Notes under the pieces: model-generated
What the model was told of the DNA's origin: nothing
Seen by the model: only the letters and a program-made list of their open reading frames with translations
Databases searched by the model: none
Shown: piece after piece, positions 50,294 to 58,805 of the stretch
Layout: the number at the start of each line of letters is the position of its first letter
Numbering within the stretch: position 1 is the stretch's first letter
NCBI RefSeq assembly: GCF_900113705.1
Contig: NZ_FOQI01000012.1
Span: 109,670 to 173,669 of the forward strand
Source of the DNA: Collimonas sp. OK307
GTDB lineage: Bacteria; Pseudomonadota; Gammaproteobacteria; Burkholderiales; Burkholderiaceae_D
Reading direction: 5' to 3'
DNA: 64,000 nt
Made by a program: the position numbers and the translations under genes

Positions 50294-51277
50294 ATGAAAC
50301 TAACTACACCTGTCGCCCTACTCGCATTATTGGTCGCGCTATTCAGCGCCGGCGCCCAGGCAGTCGGATTCCAGCACGTTACCGCTCCAGACCCGGACGG
50401 CGCGCCGCTGGAGGTGGGCATCTGGTATCCCAGCAGCGCATTGCCTGCACCGGTACCGATGGGGCGGATTACCCAGACCGTTGCAGTCAACGGCGCGATT
50501 GAGGGCAAGGCATTGCCCCTGGTTGTGATTTCCCACGGAACCGGCGGTTCTTTCCTTGGACACTACGACACCGCGATTGCTTTGGCCGAGGCCGGATATG
50601 TGGTTGCTACGGTTACCCACACCGGTGACAATTACGCGGATCAGAGCCGCAGCGTCTTCATCATGGAGAGGCCTAGGCACATCAGCCGCCTGATTGATTA
50701 CATGCTGTCCGATTGGGCGGGCCGCAGTCAAATCGACCCGGCGCGTATCGGCATGTTTGGATTTTCTGCCGGCGGCTTCACCACCCTGGTGAGCATCGGC
50801 GGTGTCCCCGACCTCACCAAGGTTGGCCCCTTCTGCCGAGAGCACACTACCGATTTCGCCTGCCAGCTGGTTGCCAAACATCCCGAGGCTAGCGCGGCTC
50901 CTTCTGTCAGCCACGATGGTTCACAAGACCTGCGGATCAAGGCTGCAGTCGTTGCGGCACCGGCGCTTGGCTTCACGTTTGCGCCGGATGGGCTCAAGAA
51001 CGTCAATATTCCCATCGCGCTTTGGCGTGCGGAAAATGACGCCGTCCTGCCGCATCCCTGGTATGCCGAAGCTGTACGCCTGGCGCTGCCGCAGGCACCG
51101 GAGTACCACGTAGTGGAAAATGCCGGACATTTCGATTTTCTAGCGCCTTGCAGCACGGCTCTCGCCTCTGTAGCGCCGTTTATCTGTACTAGCGCCCCAG
51201 GCTTTGATCGCACGGCGTTTCACACATCATTGAATGCATCGGTGGTCGTTTTTTTTGACAGGACACTAAGGCATTGA
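50294..51277 (+). CDS. Secreted alpha/beta hydrolase (dienelactone hydrolase/PAF-acetylhydrolase-like)
   Basis: A 327-aa hydrolase with a signal peptide (MKLTTPVALLALLVALFSAG, then AQA). The mature part has LVVISHGTGGSFLGH (oxyanion region), the nucleophile elbow GFSAGG (Ser about 157), ALWRAENDAVLPH (Asp) and ENAGHFDF (His). The pattern matches periplasmic DLH-like esterases annotated as putative dienelactone hydrolases. The substrate is unknown. A GGGGAAG ribosome-binding site precedes the ATG. It is divergent from pldA and might deacylate related lipids, but that is a guess from position. Confidence 0.87.
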   Translation: MKLTTPVALLALLVALFSAGAQAVGFQHVTAPDPDGAPLEVGIWYPSSALPAPVPMGRITQTVAVNGAIEGKALPLVVISHGTGGSFLGHYDTAIALAEAGYVVATVTHTGDNYADQSRSVFIMERPRHISRLIDYMLSDWAGRSQIDPARIGMFGFSAGGFTTLVSIGGVPDLTKVGPFCREHTTDFACQLVAKHPEASAAPSVSHDGSQDLRIKAAVVAAPALGFTFAPDGLKNVNIPIALWRAENDAVLPHPWYAEAVRLALPQAPEYHVVENAGHFDFLAPCSTALASVAPFICTSAPGFDRTAFHTSLNASVVVFFDRTLRH

Positions 51278-51313
51278 GGCGATCTGTTAGTGCGACTCGG
51301 GACGTCACATCAA

Positions 51314-51661
51314 CTAAGACTTATCCCGCAAGTTCTCGCCACGCCGATCACCCACTGTCGCCCGAATGCTTTTTGCATGGTAGTCCATCAGGAGAATTTT
51401 GATATCCGACGGCAAGGACGGGTCGTTGTACAGGCTATGCAGCAGCTGTGATTGCACGAACATGGTTTGCCGTTTGATGATTTCGCAATCGCTGTGGCTG
51501 ACGCCATGATTCATGTTGGCGACAAGCTCCAGAACATCGCGCTTGAGACGGTAAAAGAGTGAGCTGGCGAGGATGCTTTCAGCAGTAACGGATACCTCTT
51601 TATCAGCCGTCTCCGTTGCCAGGGACAGCGCGGACTGATTCTCCGTTTTTTTCAAAAGCAT
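51314..51661 (-). CDS. Hypothetical protein, 115 aa
   Basis: Not recognised. The protein is mostly helical and hydrophilic with no signal or membrane segment. It contains SSLFYRLKRDVLELVANMNH and DCEIIKRQTMFVQSQLLHSL. It lies in tandem, 64 bases downstream of the receiver-like gene, and is convergent with the hydrolase. It may be linked to the signalling genes to its right. Confidence 0.6.
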   Translation of the reverse strand: MLLKKTENQSALSLATETADKEVSVTAESILASSLFYRLKRDVLELVANMNHGVSHSDCEIIKRQTMFVQSQLLHSLYNDPSLPSDIKILLMDYHAKSIRATVGDRRGENLRDKS

Positions 51662-51725
51662 GGTTTTCCCTCAATACATTGCAACACTTCAATTAGCTCG
51701 GATTTAGCACATTGGATCAGGTATT

Positions 51726-52577
51726 TCATAACTGCTCGGATCGTCGCCACGATAGGAATTTTCCCAGCGCCGCCAATATTTGCGGCTGGTCTAAATGCCT
51801 ATTCAGGAAGCCGTCGCATTCAACCTGCCGCGCCCGCGCGTGATCGTACACAAAATTTTTATCAACCAAAAAAATGACCGCAACTCTTGTGTTTCGATAT
51901 TGATGCTTGATCGTTGTGCACAAATCATAAGGATCGAAATCGGATAACTCCGGATTGATCAGCACCATCGAAATGGTTAGCCCGGTATACACTTCGGCGG
52001 CGGCGCCAGGATTTCCGACCCATTCGACTGGCACTACGTAGTGCGCCATGGCGACTGACAGACTATCGCGAAACGTCGATTCTTCATCAATTACCAGGAT
52101 ACGATCGGTCGGCGGAGGTTTGGTCCGCATCCGCTCGTATTCAAGCGGATCGGTCAAGTCCAGGTCGAGACGCTCACGCCGACGACGCTCCGGCACACTA
52201 TTGGCTAATGCCACATCAGCCGAATTTTGCGTAGCCAGCATAATCAAACGCCGCTCGATCAAGACATCCAGCGCATCGAACAATTTAAGCCAACGTATCG
52301 GCCGCTCGACGGTGGTAAACGGCAGGTCCACATGAGGCGCGCCGACCAGCAAAGCCGGTCGCAGATTATTGGGCTCCATGTCAGCCAGAATAGCCTGGGC
52401 TTTCAGATCGTCGGCATTCACCAGATACAAATCCGGCTCCTGCAGGCTATCGACGGACAAGCGGCAATATTGTTTCTGGCGGTTCTGCTGAACCGAAAAA
52501 GTGGCGTCGAAAATATTAATTTCACGCACAGAAAACCCGATGAAACGAACTGCAAACGGGGTCTTTTGGTTTTTCAT
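51726..52577 (-). CDS. Degenerate response-regulator-like protein
   Basis: A 283-aa protein with a C-terminal receiver-like domain (about 165-283): DRILVIDEESTFRDSLSVAM has the acidic pair, but the phospho-acceptor position reads SMVLINPEL, with Asn where Asp is expected, and the conserved Lys position reads FLNRH. The N-terminal half (about 8-130; LYLVNADDLKAQAIL, RPIRWLKLFDALDVLIERR) looks like a second, even weaker receiver fold. No DNA-binding domain is visible. It probably works by protein contact without phosphorylation. The ATG at 52577 fits the domain start; upstream sequence in frame is the divergent promoter region shared with the regulator at 52844. Confidence 0.75.
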   Translation of the reverse strand: MKNQKTPFAVRFIGFSVREINIFDATFSVQQNRQKQYCRLSVDSLQEPDLYLVNADDLKAQAILADMEPNNLRPALLVGAPHVDLPFTTVERPIRWLKLFDALDVLIERRLIMLATQNSADVALANSVPERRRRERLDLDLTDPLEYERMRTKPPPTDRILVIDEESTFRDSLSVAMAHYVVPVEWVGNPGAAAEVYTGLTISMVLINPELSDFDPYDLCTTIKHQYRNTRVAVIFLVDKNFVYDHARARQVECDGFLNRHLDQPQILAALGKFLSWRRSEQL

Positions 52578-52843
52578 TTTTGTATGCCCTTTGGGACGAA
52601 CACCGATGAAACCATGACTTGCCGAGGAGAAATTCCCTATGCCGCTGGGGCATTCACCTCCACAACCGGTAAGCGCCATGCCCAACGCCTACGGCACCGG
52701 GATGTATTGAAAATATTCTTATTCTTTTATAGTCGTTATGTCTTCGATAATAGAGTTGTAGTTACTCCTTGCCAATAGTCTGTTTGGACTGGTGGCGTTA
52801 AAAACGCTTGCGCTAGCAGCTCTGAAAAGGTTTAATCGGCGTC

Positions 52844-53455
52844 ATGTTTCCACTTAGCATTCTTCTCATTGACGATCACGCGATGTTCCGCAGCGGTATG
52901 GCTATGGTGTTGCGATCGGGTATTTCAAACATCGACGTGTTCGAGGCTGGCTCGCTGGAAGAGGCCATGCGCAGTCCGATCGAAGCACCTGCCATTTTGC
53001 TGCTTGATATTCAGCTTCAAGGCTTGAACGGGCTGGAATGCATTGCCATACTGCAGCGCAAATGGCCGCAGGTATCCATCATCATGTTGTCTGCCGATGC
53101 CACGCCTGCCACCATGCGGCTGGCGACGGAGCGCGGCGCTGCGGCGTTCGTCTCCAAGGCAGATACCGCCACGAATATTCTTGCTGTCATCGAACAGCTG
53201 CTGCGCAAGGAACCTGCCGCAGGCACTCCCGGAGGAATCAGCGGCAACACGCCTTCCGAGCCGCACCTGACACCGCGTCAGTGCGAGGTGCTCGATCTGC
53301 TATGCCAGGGATTGCCGAACAAGACGATCGGAAAACGGCTGGGCCTTTCGGAAAATACGGTGCGCGGGCATGTGCAGGCGTTGCTGAGTTTCTTGCAAGT
53401 GTCCAGCCGTTCCGAAGCGGCCTTTGCAGCGCGTCGTAGCGGCCTGGTTAATTGA
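52844..53455 (+). CDS. Two-component response regulator, NarL/LuxR type
   Basis: A 203-aa regulator. The receiver domain (1-120) has Asp10-Asp11, phospho-acceptor Asp55 in LLLLDIQLQG and the conserved Lys in FVSKAD. The LuxR HTH (about 140-200) reads LTPRQCEVLDLLCQGLPNKT, then IGKRLGLSENTVRGHVQALL. It is followed after 4 bases by the hybrid kinase gene, its likely partner. It lies divergent from the degenerate receiver gene; the 266-bp gap holds both promoters. Confidence 0.93.
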   Translation: MFPLSILLIDDHAMFRSGMAMVLRSGISNIDVFEAGSLEEAMRSPIEAPAILLLDIQLQGLNGLECIAILQRKWPQVSIIMLSADATPATMRLATERGAAAFVSKADTATNILAVIEQLLRKEPAAGTPGGISGNTPSEPHLTPRQCEVLDLLCQGLPNKTIGKRLGLSENTVRGHVQALLSFLQVSSRSEAAFAARRSGLVN

Positions 53456-53459
53456 GGTG

Positions 53460-55223
53460 ATGCGCCGCTTACTCCGCCTTAGCGAAAATCGCATACTGGT
53501 GGAACAGTTGCGGCTGCTGCTAGGTAATGTGGGCAGCTCTGTCATTCCGGCGCTGCTGTTGGCCGTGGTCCTGGTCTGGGCGCTATCCAACGACAGCAAC
53601 GCATTGGGGCTGAGGGCGTGGTGCGCAACAGTGGTCTTGTCCAAGCTTTACTCTGCGTATCATGCGCGCCGCACTCTTGCCTCAGGCATTGCAATTGAAC
53701 ATGCCCACCGCCTGGTCTTGGTGTTGTTGGTGCTGAACATGGTGGATGGCGCGGCTTGGGGTGCATTGGCCTGGGTTACGCTCGGTACGACTTCGGTCAC
53801 CGGGAGCATATTGGTCGTCTCTGTCTTGGCGGGTATTGCAGGCAGTTCGATGTCGCTGCTTGCACCGGTGTTGCCCGTCTTCATTCTGTTTATGACGTTC
53901 GAATCTATCGTCACGGCGGCCAAGTTCTGGCACATGGGAGATCCAGCCTATACCGCGCTGGCGCTGGCCCTCATATTGTTTCTTATCACGCTCGTCCTGC
54001 AGGCACGTAACAGCGCTATTGCCGTGCGCGCCGCTATCAGCCTGCGCTTCGAGAATGTCGAACTGCTGGCGCGCTTACGCGATGAAACCCTGAAGGTACA
54101 GGACGCGCACCGGGAGGCGGTTCTGGCCAATCTGGCTAAATCCAAATTCCTCGCCGCGGCCAGCCATGATTTGCGCCAGCCGATTCATGCGCTGGGGCTG
54201 TTTCTGGAAGTGCTGGCGCGCAGCGAACTTACCGCGATCCAGCGCGCTGTGCTCGGCAGCGCCCGCTCGGTGTCCGAGGCATCCGCGGGGATGCTCAACA
54301 CGCTGCTGGATTTTTCACGAATCGAAGCGGGTGTGGTCGATGCGCAAGTATTGCCATTTCACCTGCAGCCCTTGCTGCACAAGATTGAAAATGAACTGGC
54401 GCCCCAAGCCAACGCGAAGGGGCTCATTTACCGCACGCGCGAAACCCATGTGGCGTTGCAGTCTGATCCGGCGCTGGTGGAACTGATTCTGCGCAACCTG
54501 GTGTCCAATGCAATCCGCTACTCCGAGCGGGGTGGTGTGCTGGTAGCTTGTCGTACGCGCGGCAATCAAACGCGACTGGAAGTGTGGGATACGGGTATCG
54601 GTATCGAACCGCTTCAGCACCAGGAGATATTTCGGGAATTCCATCAGCTCGGCAACGCCGAACGAGACCGCAGTAAAGGGCTTGGTTTGGGCTTGGCTAT
54701 TGCGGATGGCCTGGCGCGCAAGCTGGGGCATGAATTGTCGTTATCTTCCAAACCCGGGCGTGGCAGCGTGTTCAGACTGACCTTGCCCAATGCGCGTGTC
54801 CCGGTGATAAGCGATGAGCTTGAAACTACGCATGTCTCTGTGCAAAAGCTCGATATACGCGTGCTGGTAGTCGATGATGATGAAGCCGTGCGCGCAGGCA
54901 TGCTGCAACTGCTGCACGATTGGGGCTGCAAGTGCGAGGCGGTTGAATCGATCGAGGAAGCACTAGCCTCGGCACGCGCCAATCGACCGGATATTGTCAT
55001 CAGTGATTTCCGATTGCGCAAACAGCACACGGGTGCACAAGCGATTGCCGCGTTGCGCGAAGAGTTCGGCGAAGATTTACCAGCACTTCTCATAACTGGC
55101 GACACGGCGCCAGAGCGGTTGCGCGATGCACGTGCCAGTGGAATACCGTTGTTGCATAAGCCCGTAGCACCGAGCCAGTTGCATAGGAGACTGGCGAGCA
55201 TATTGGCCGACATGGATAAATAG
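53460..55223 (+). CDS. Hybrid sensor histidine kinase
   Basis: A 587-aa inner-membrane kinase. About six membrane helices occupy residues 25-185 with short loops and no large periplasmic sensor. A coiled coil leads to the HisKA domain (LAAASHDLRQPIHALGLFLE, His about 236), the ATPase domain (NLVSNAIRYSERGG, DTGIGI, GLGLGLAI) and a C-terminal receiver (VLVVDDDEAVRAG, acceptor Asp in DIVISDFRL, Lys in LLHKPVAPSQ). The sequence SHDLRQPIHA marks a subfamily common in Burkholderiales. The ATG at 53460 has TGAGGT just upstream; a TTG at 53424 would overlap the regulator gene. Confidence 0.92.
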   Translation: MRRLLRLSENRILVEQLRLLLGNVGSSVIPALLLAVVLVWALSNDSNALGLRAWCATVVLSKLYSAYHARRTLASGIAIEHAHRLVLVLLVLNMVDGAAWGALAWVTLGTTSVTGSILVVSVLAGIAGSSMSLLAPVLPVFILFMTFESIVTAAKFWHMGDPAYTALALALILFLITLVLQARNSAIAVRAAISLRFENVELLARLRDETLKVQDAHREAVLANLAKSKFLAAASHDLRQPIHALGLFLEVLARSELTAIQRAVLGSARSVSEASAGMLNTLLDFSRIEAGVVDAQVLPFHLQPLLHKIENELAPQANAKGLIYRTRETHVALQSDPALVELILRNLVSNAIRYSERGGVLVACRTRGNQTRLEVWDTGIGIEPLQHQEIFREFHQLGNAERDRSKGLGLGLAIADGLARKLGHELSLSSKPGRGSVFRLTLPNARVPVISDELETTHVSVQKLDIRVLVVDDDEAVRAGMLQLLHDWGCKCEAVESIEEALASARANRPDIVISDFRLRKQHTGAQAIAALREEFGEDLPALLITGDTAPERLRDARASGIPLLHKPVAPSQLHRRLASILADMDK

Positions 55224-55395
55224 TGGGCTGCCAGGGGACATGGTCACGCTCAATTTCAGCATGGTTGTGTTGGTTGCCGCTATCACGCACATTTGCCACT
55301 GCGATGAATGCGCAGTGCAACGACAAGCGCAGACAGGAAGTGGCCGCGTATGAAGCAGTGCGCCACGCACGGTGATGGATTATCTGAGCTAACTA

Positions 55396-55441
55396 GTTCC
55401 GTTTATTCGTCATTTATTTACATTAAACGAATAAATGGAAC
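55396..55441. promoter_or_regulatory. Inverted repeat, candidate AbiEi operator
   Basis: GTTCCGTTTATTCGT (55396-55410) and ACGAATAAATGGAAC (55427-55441) are inverted repeats with one mismatch and a 16-base AT-rich spacer, 15 bases before the AbiEi start codon. AbiEi antitoxins are known to repress their own operon by binding inverted repeats, so this fits an autoregulatory operator. The rest of 55224-55455 shows no gene. Confidence 0.65.
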
Positions 55442-55455
55442 ATACTTAATCTACC

Positions 55456-56061
55456 ATGCGCCATGAAACCCACGCCCAACGCGTCCTTGACCTGCTGCGT
55501 CAGAAGGGGATGCTGCGCCCCAGCGATCTTGATGCCATCGGGGCTCCCCGAGTGGTCCTGACGCGCATGACGGCTAACGGGCAACTGGAGAAAGCAGGTC
55601 GCGGTCTCTATCGGTTGCCCGACAGCCAAGGCTCCGAGCATGAGAGCCTGACAACCATCGCAACCAAGGTGCCACAGGCGGTGTTTTGCCTGCTGACTGC
55701 CCTGCAGTTCCACGAGTTGACCACGCAACTGCCACGCCAGGTCTGGATCGCCATGCCGCGCGGCAGTCATATGCCCAAGATCGACTATCCGCCGATCAAG
55801 ATGGTCCAGTATGCCGGCGAAGCGTACTCCGAAGGTATTGAGATTCATGAGCGTGATCAAGTCGCACTGCGGGTCTACTGTGTGGCAAAGACCATTGCCG
55901 ACTGCTTCAAGCACCGCAACAAGATCGGACTCGACGTAGCGCTGGAGGCGCTCAAGGATGCGCGATCGCAAAGGAAGGCCAGCGCTGACGATCTCTGGCG
56001 TTTCGCCAAGATTTGCCGCGTCGCGAATGTGATGCGCCCCTATCTGGAGGTAATTGAATGA
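55456..56061 (+). CDS. AbiEi-type antitoxin / repressor (type IV toxin-antitoxin)
   Basis: A 201-aa protein with an N-terminal winged helix (AQRVLDLLRQKGMLRPSDLD, then ARGLYRLP-like GRGLYRLPDS) and the C-terminal AbiEi domain (VFCLLTALQFHELTTQLP, VWIAMPRGSHMPK, VYCVAKTIADCFKHRNKIGL). The family neutralises AbiEii nucleotidyltransferase toxins without direct contact and represses the operon. The ATG has no clear ribosome-binding site. Its stop overlaps the toxin start as ATGA. Confidence 0.88.
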   Translation: MRHETHAQRVLDLLRQKGMLRPSDLDAIGAPRVVLTRMTANGQLEKAGRGLYRLPDSQGSEHESLTTIATKVPQAVFCLLTALQFHELTTQLPRQVWIAMPRGSHMPKIDYPPIKMVQYAGEAYSEGIEIHERDQVALRVYCVAKTIADCFKHRNKIGLDVALEALKDARSQRKASADDLWRFAKICRVANVMRPYLEVIE

Positions 56062-56932
56062 CCAAAGGTCTCGCCGCGTCGGTGCGGGCACGCCTTCTGA
56101 ACGTCGCCAAGGCGCAGGGCACGGACTTCAACCAGGTTCTGGTGCGCTTTGCGCTGGAGCGCATGCTGTACCGCCTGAGCCAGTCCAAGCATGCCGATCA
56201 ATTCCTTCTCAAGGGAGCGTTGCTGTTCGCGCTCTGGTATGACATGCCCCACCGGCCAACGCGTGATGCGGATCTGCTCGGCTTCGGGCCGAGCGACCTC
56301 GCATCGATCACCCAGACATTCCGTGACATCGCAGGCGTCGATGTTGAGGATGGCATCATCTTCGACCCGGCAACGGTGAGCGTTGAGGAAATCCGTAAAG
56401 ATGCGGGGTACGCCGGCGCTCAGGTGTTGATTACGGGCGAAATTGCCAAGGCACGGTGCAAGACGCAGATCGACATCGGGTTCGGTGATGCAGTCACGCC
56501 AGGCCCGGTTCACGCCATCTACCCGGTGCTGCTCGAAGACCTCTCGGCTGCGAACATACCCCGTCTATACCGTCGTCTCGGAAAAGCTTCACGCCATTGT
56601 CTTGCTCGGCATGACCAATAGTCGGTTGAAGGATTATCTGGACATCTGGATGTTACTGGATCGCGAAACGCTCAACGCCCACACTTTGGCCAGAGCGATC
56701 CGCCGCAACCTTCGTTCGGCGGGAAATGTCGGTTCCGGTCGTTCTGCCCATTGGCCTGACTGATGAGTTTGCTACCGATCCATCACGGCAGACCATGTGG
56801 CTTGCATTCCTCAAGAAGAATCAACTCGCCGTTACGCCCCTGCTTGAAGTTGTCACGACGCTTCGAACAATGTTGGGGCCGGCACTCATACTGGCCGCAA
56901 CACTTGGGGCCACAGCAGGCGCAGCCTCGTAG
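56058..56932 (+). pseudogene. AbiEii-type nucleotidyltransferase toxin with two frameshifts
   Basis: The N-terminal 165 residues are intact: KGALLFALWYDMPHRPTRDADL is the nucleotidyltransferase core (KG plus DxD). Near 56550 the homologous frame shifts by +1 and continues with VYTVVSEKLHAIVLLGMTNS, RLKDYLDIWMLL; near 56708 it shifts by +1 again and continues with MSVPVVLPIGLTDEF through WLAFLKKN to a stop at 56932. The three pieces together give a full-length AbiEii protein (about 290 aa). As read, translation would stop after 187 aa with a wrong tail. Either the toxin is inactivated or the sequence has two single-base errors. Confidence 0.82.
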
Positions 56933-57066
56933 GGCGGGCACATTGTGCCCACCCTACTGCTAACCCAAAAAACAAAAAAGCCCGCATTTACGCGGGCTTT
57001 GGAGCAGTCTCTACTTTTGCATACTAGCGAGTGTAAAACCTCAGATCACTCCCACTCGATCATCAA
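56922..57066. repeat. Direct repeat, copy A (left flank of second AbiE module)
   Basis: About 145 bases, roughly 80 % alike to 58806-58942. Order: CAGCCTCG, a palindrome GTAGGGCGGGCAC-ATT-GTGCCCACCCTAC (one mismatch), an A-rich bit, the hairpin AAAGCCCGC...GCGGGCTTT, GGAGCAGTCTCTACT, and finally CTCAGATCACTCCCACTCGA. The last element read on the minus strand encodes IEWE-stop, the C-terminal end of GMP synthase (guaA). The start of the copy coincides with the last codons of the broken toxin gene. Confidence 0.85.
56970..57000 (-). terminator. Rho-independent terminator (minus strand), copy A
   Basis: AAAGCCCGC pairs with GCGGGCTTT around a short loop; on the minus strand it is followed by TTTTTTGTTTTTT. 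It should end transcription of the minus-strand AbiE module. Confidence 0.85.
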
Positions 57067-57096
57067 CAGGCCACCCAAACCCGCGTGGTTAGATGC

Positions 57097-58143
57097 CTAC
57101 ACGGCCGCGCCCAGAAAAATCGCGTCCTGAGACGGTTTTGTATTTGCCTTTTGCTGAATGATTCGGCATCGTTCCAGCAGAACCTCAAAAGGCTCAGCGT
57201 CATCCAGGAACAAGCCGTCATCGACCATGTGCTGATAGTCGGAGGCCAGCGTTGCCAGCGCACCGTCGTCAGGTACAAGTTGCAGGCCGCCAGAAACTGC
57301 AGCGTGGTAGTCGATTAGTTCACCGTGCGGAGATTTCTCCGCGAAGAAAATGCTCTTGTGATCGGCAACTGCTTTTCCGAGCGCCGTGTCCGCGATGGCT
57401 GCATCAACGAATCCGGCGGAATCAAGCCGAGCCACGTCATGCCAATGACGGGCAAAGCGTTCGCCGCCACGGAAAGTACCTTGGGCACAAAAGACATGGA
57501 TCGCCGTGGCCTTCTCCCAAAAGGTACGCTCGGCGCGCATCACCTGCGGCGTGGCCGTCGGAAATACGAGCATCGGCAGGTATGCAGCCGCATCGCACTG
57601 GACGAGGCGTGGTTCGCTGGGCTCGCCGGTAGAGCGGGCACCGAACTCCAGCATGACGGCCGGGGCAACGTAGCCCGTGCCAGCGGTCAACGGAACGTAG
57701 TCGATAAAGATCTTGTCGTCTTCGGCGCGCACCGATGCGGGTAGAGACTGCCGATCAAAGTCTTGCTTGAGCCTCGGCACGATTTCATTGGCAACCCAAT
57801 CGACCAAGCGCGCCCGAATCTCTTTGCTCCACTTCCTTTCCTGACTCTTGCTGACTGGCAGGGGCACGTCGGCGCCTCCAACCAGATCACCAGCGATCGC
57901 GCGAATATCGTAGGTCAAATCGACATCCTCCGAAAACCGGCGGATGACACCATAGGCCTTGGATAGAGATGTTCCACCCTTGAAGACCAGATGACCGGCA
58001 TGGGGGCCATCGAACAGGTGTCGTAGCGACCAAACGACCCAGATATCTTTTTCAAGCAGATGAGGCAGACGGCCGGAACTGCTGGCAGCCGCGTTGAGCG
58101 CCTCCAGACGCTCAACAGTGGAGAGTTCGAAAAACTCAGCCAT
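57097..58143 (-). CDS. AbiEii-type nucleotidyltransferase toxin (second module)
   Basis: A 348-aa intact toxin of the AbiEii/DUF1814 type. The active-site motif KGGTSLSKAYGVIRRF then SEDVDL (residues 55-76) gives GGTxxS and DxD of the DNA-polymerase-beta-like fold; FWEKATAIH and FARHWHDVARL are further family motifs. Such toxins transfer nucleotides, for example to tRNA. It belongs to a different branch from the toxin at 56058. The ATG at 58143 overlaps the antitoxin stop by 8 bases and fits the family N-terminus; the frame is open 17 codons upstream. Confidence 0.9.
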   Translation of the reverse strand: MAEFFELSTVERLEALNAAASSSGRLPHLLEKDIWVVWSLRHLFDGPHAGHLVFKGGTSLSKAYGVIRRFSEDVDLTYDIRAIAGDLVGGADVPLPVSKSQERKWSKEIRARLVDWVANEIVPRLKQDFDRQSLPASVRAEDDKIFIDYVPLTAGTGYVAPAVMLEFGARSTGEPSEPRLVQCDAAAYLPMLVFPTATPQVMRAERTFWEKATAIHVFCAQGTFRGGERFARHWHDVARLDSAGFVDAAIADTALGKAVADHKSIFFAEKSPHGELIDYHAAVSGGLQLVPDDGALATLASDYQHMVDDGLFLDDAEPFEVLLERCRIIQQKANTKPSQDAIFLGAAV

Positions 58144-58732
58144 GCGCCAGCAAAGCGCTAACTTCTTGCGCCATCCAGGTCGGCAGGCGCGCACGCACCG
58201 ATGCGACTTCTTCGAGTTCGGACGGTTGCAGTTTGGACCGAAGCTTGCGTAGTGCTTCGCCAGCCTTCTCAGGCCCCAGCCAAGCGAGCGCCCGCACTAC
58301 TTCTCCCGCTGGACGGCCAGGAAAGATCAGTTGCCAGATTGGCGCGTGCCGGAATTCGACCGTTTGCGCGCCGACCTTCAGACGCCGATTGCGCCCGGAT
58401 GTCAGATAGATAGCCTTCATTGGCACTTGAGTGGTGAGGCCAAGCGCATTGGCTGCAGCTGCCCCATGGGGCACGATCGTTTCCCCACGTTGACTAGCCA
58501 GCCCCTCGACCATTTTGCTGGTGGACGGTGCATGCGTCCCGAAACGGCTCTCCACGGGCAAGACGTAAATACCTCGCCCAACCCGCAGCAAAGCACCGCG
58601 CTTCACCAGGCGAGAGAGCACTTGATCGACGGCAGCCCTGCCACCTAAATGCAGAAGCTCTTTCGCAACCAAAGGAGTGCCTTCCGGCAACTCGGCTACG
58701 TATTCCAGCACTTGTTTGGCAATGGTTTGCAT
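58136..58732 (-). CDS. AbiEi-like antitoxin, DUF6088 type (second module)
   Basis: A 198-aa protein: N-terminal winged helix (LPEGTPLVAKELLHLGGRAA, then VDQVLSRLVKRGALLRVGRG) followed by the DUF6088/AbiEi-like domain (VPHGAAAANALGLTTQVPMK, YLTSGRNRRLKVG, IWQLIFPGRPAGEVVRALAW). It precedes the toxin with overlapping genes. AGGAG lies upstream of the ATG, and a consensus promoter with an overlapping palindrome precedes it, consistent with autorepression. Confidence 0.87.
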   Translation of the reverse strand: MQTIAKQVLEYVAELPEGTPLVAKELLHLGGRAAVDQVLSRLVKRGALLRVGRGIYVLPVESRFGTHAPSTSKMVEGLASQRGETIVPHGAAAANALGLTTQVPMKAIYLTSGRNRRLKVGAQTVEFRHAPIWQLIFPGRPAGEVVRALAWLGPEKAGEALRKLRSKLQPSELEEVASVRARLPTWMAQEVSALLAHG

Positions 58733-58756
58733 GACGAAACACTCCTATTTGGTAGA

Positions 58757-58785
58757 AATATACAAAAACTTCTGACACTTGTCAA
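58757..58785 (-). promoter_or_regulatory. Near-consensus sigma-70 promoter with operator palindrome
   Basis: On the minus strand: TTGACA (58785-58780), a 17-base spacer, TATATT (58762-58757), then the antitoxin ATG 25 bases on, with AGGAG between. TGACA-CT-TGTCA (58773-58784) overlaps the -35 box and is a likely repressor site. Confidence 0.85.
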
Positions 58786-58805
58786 GTTAGCTGTGAATGG
58801 CTTGA

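Noticed and set aside
56550..56720. Programmed ribosomal frameshifting in the first AbiEii gene
   Set aside because: There are two separate shifts and no slippery heptamer or clear downstream structure, so mutation or sequencing error is more likely.
57040..57100. A real guaA gene end at either direct repeat
   Set aside because: Only the last four or five codons resemble guaA; stops or unrelated sequence precede them, so these are att-like repeats at most.
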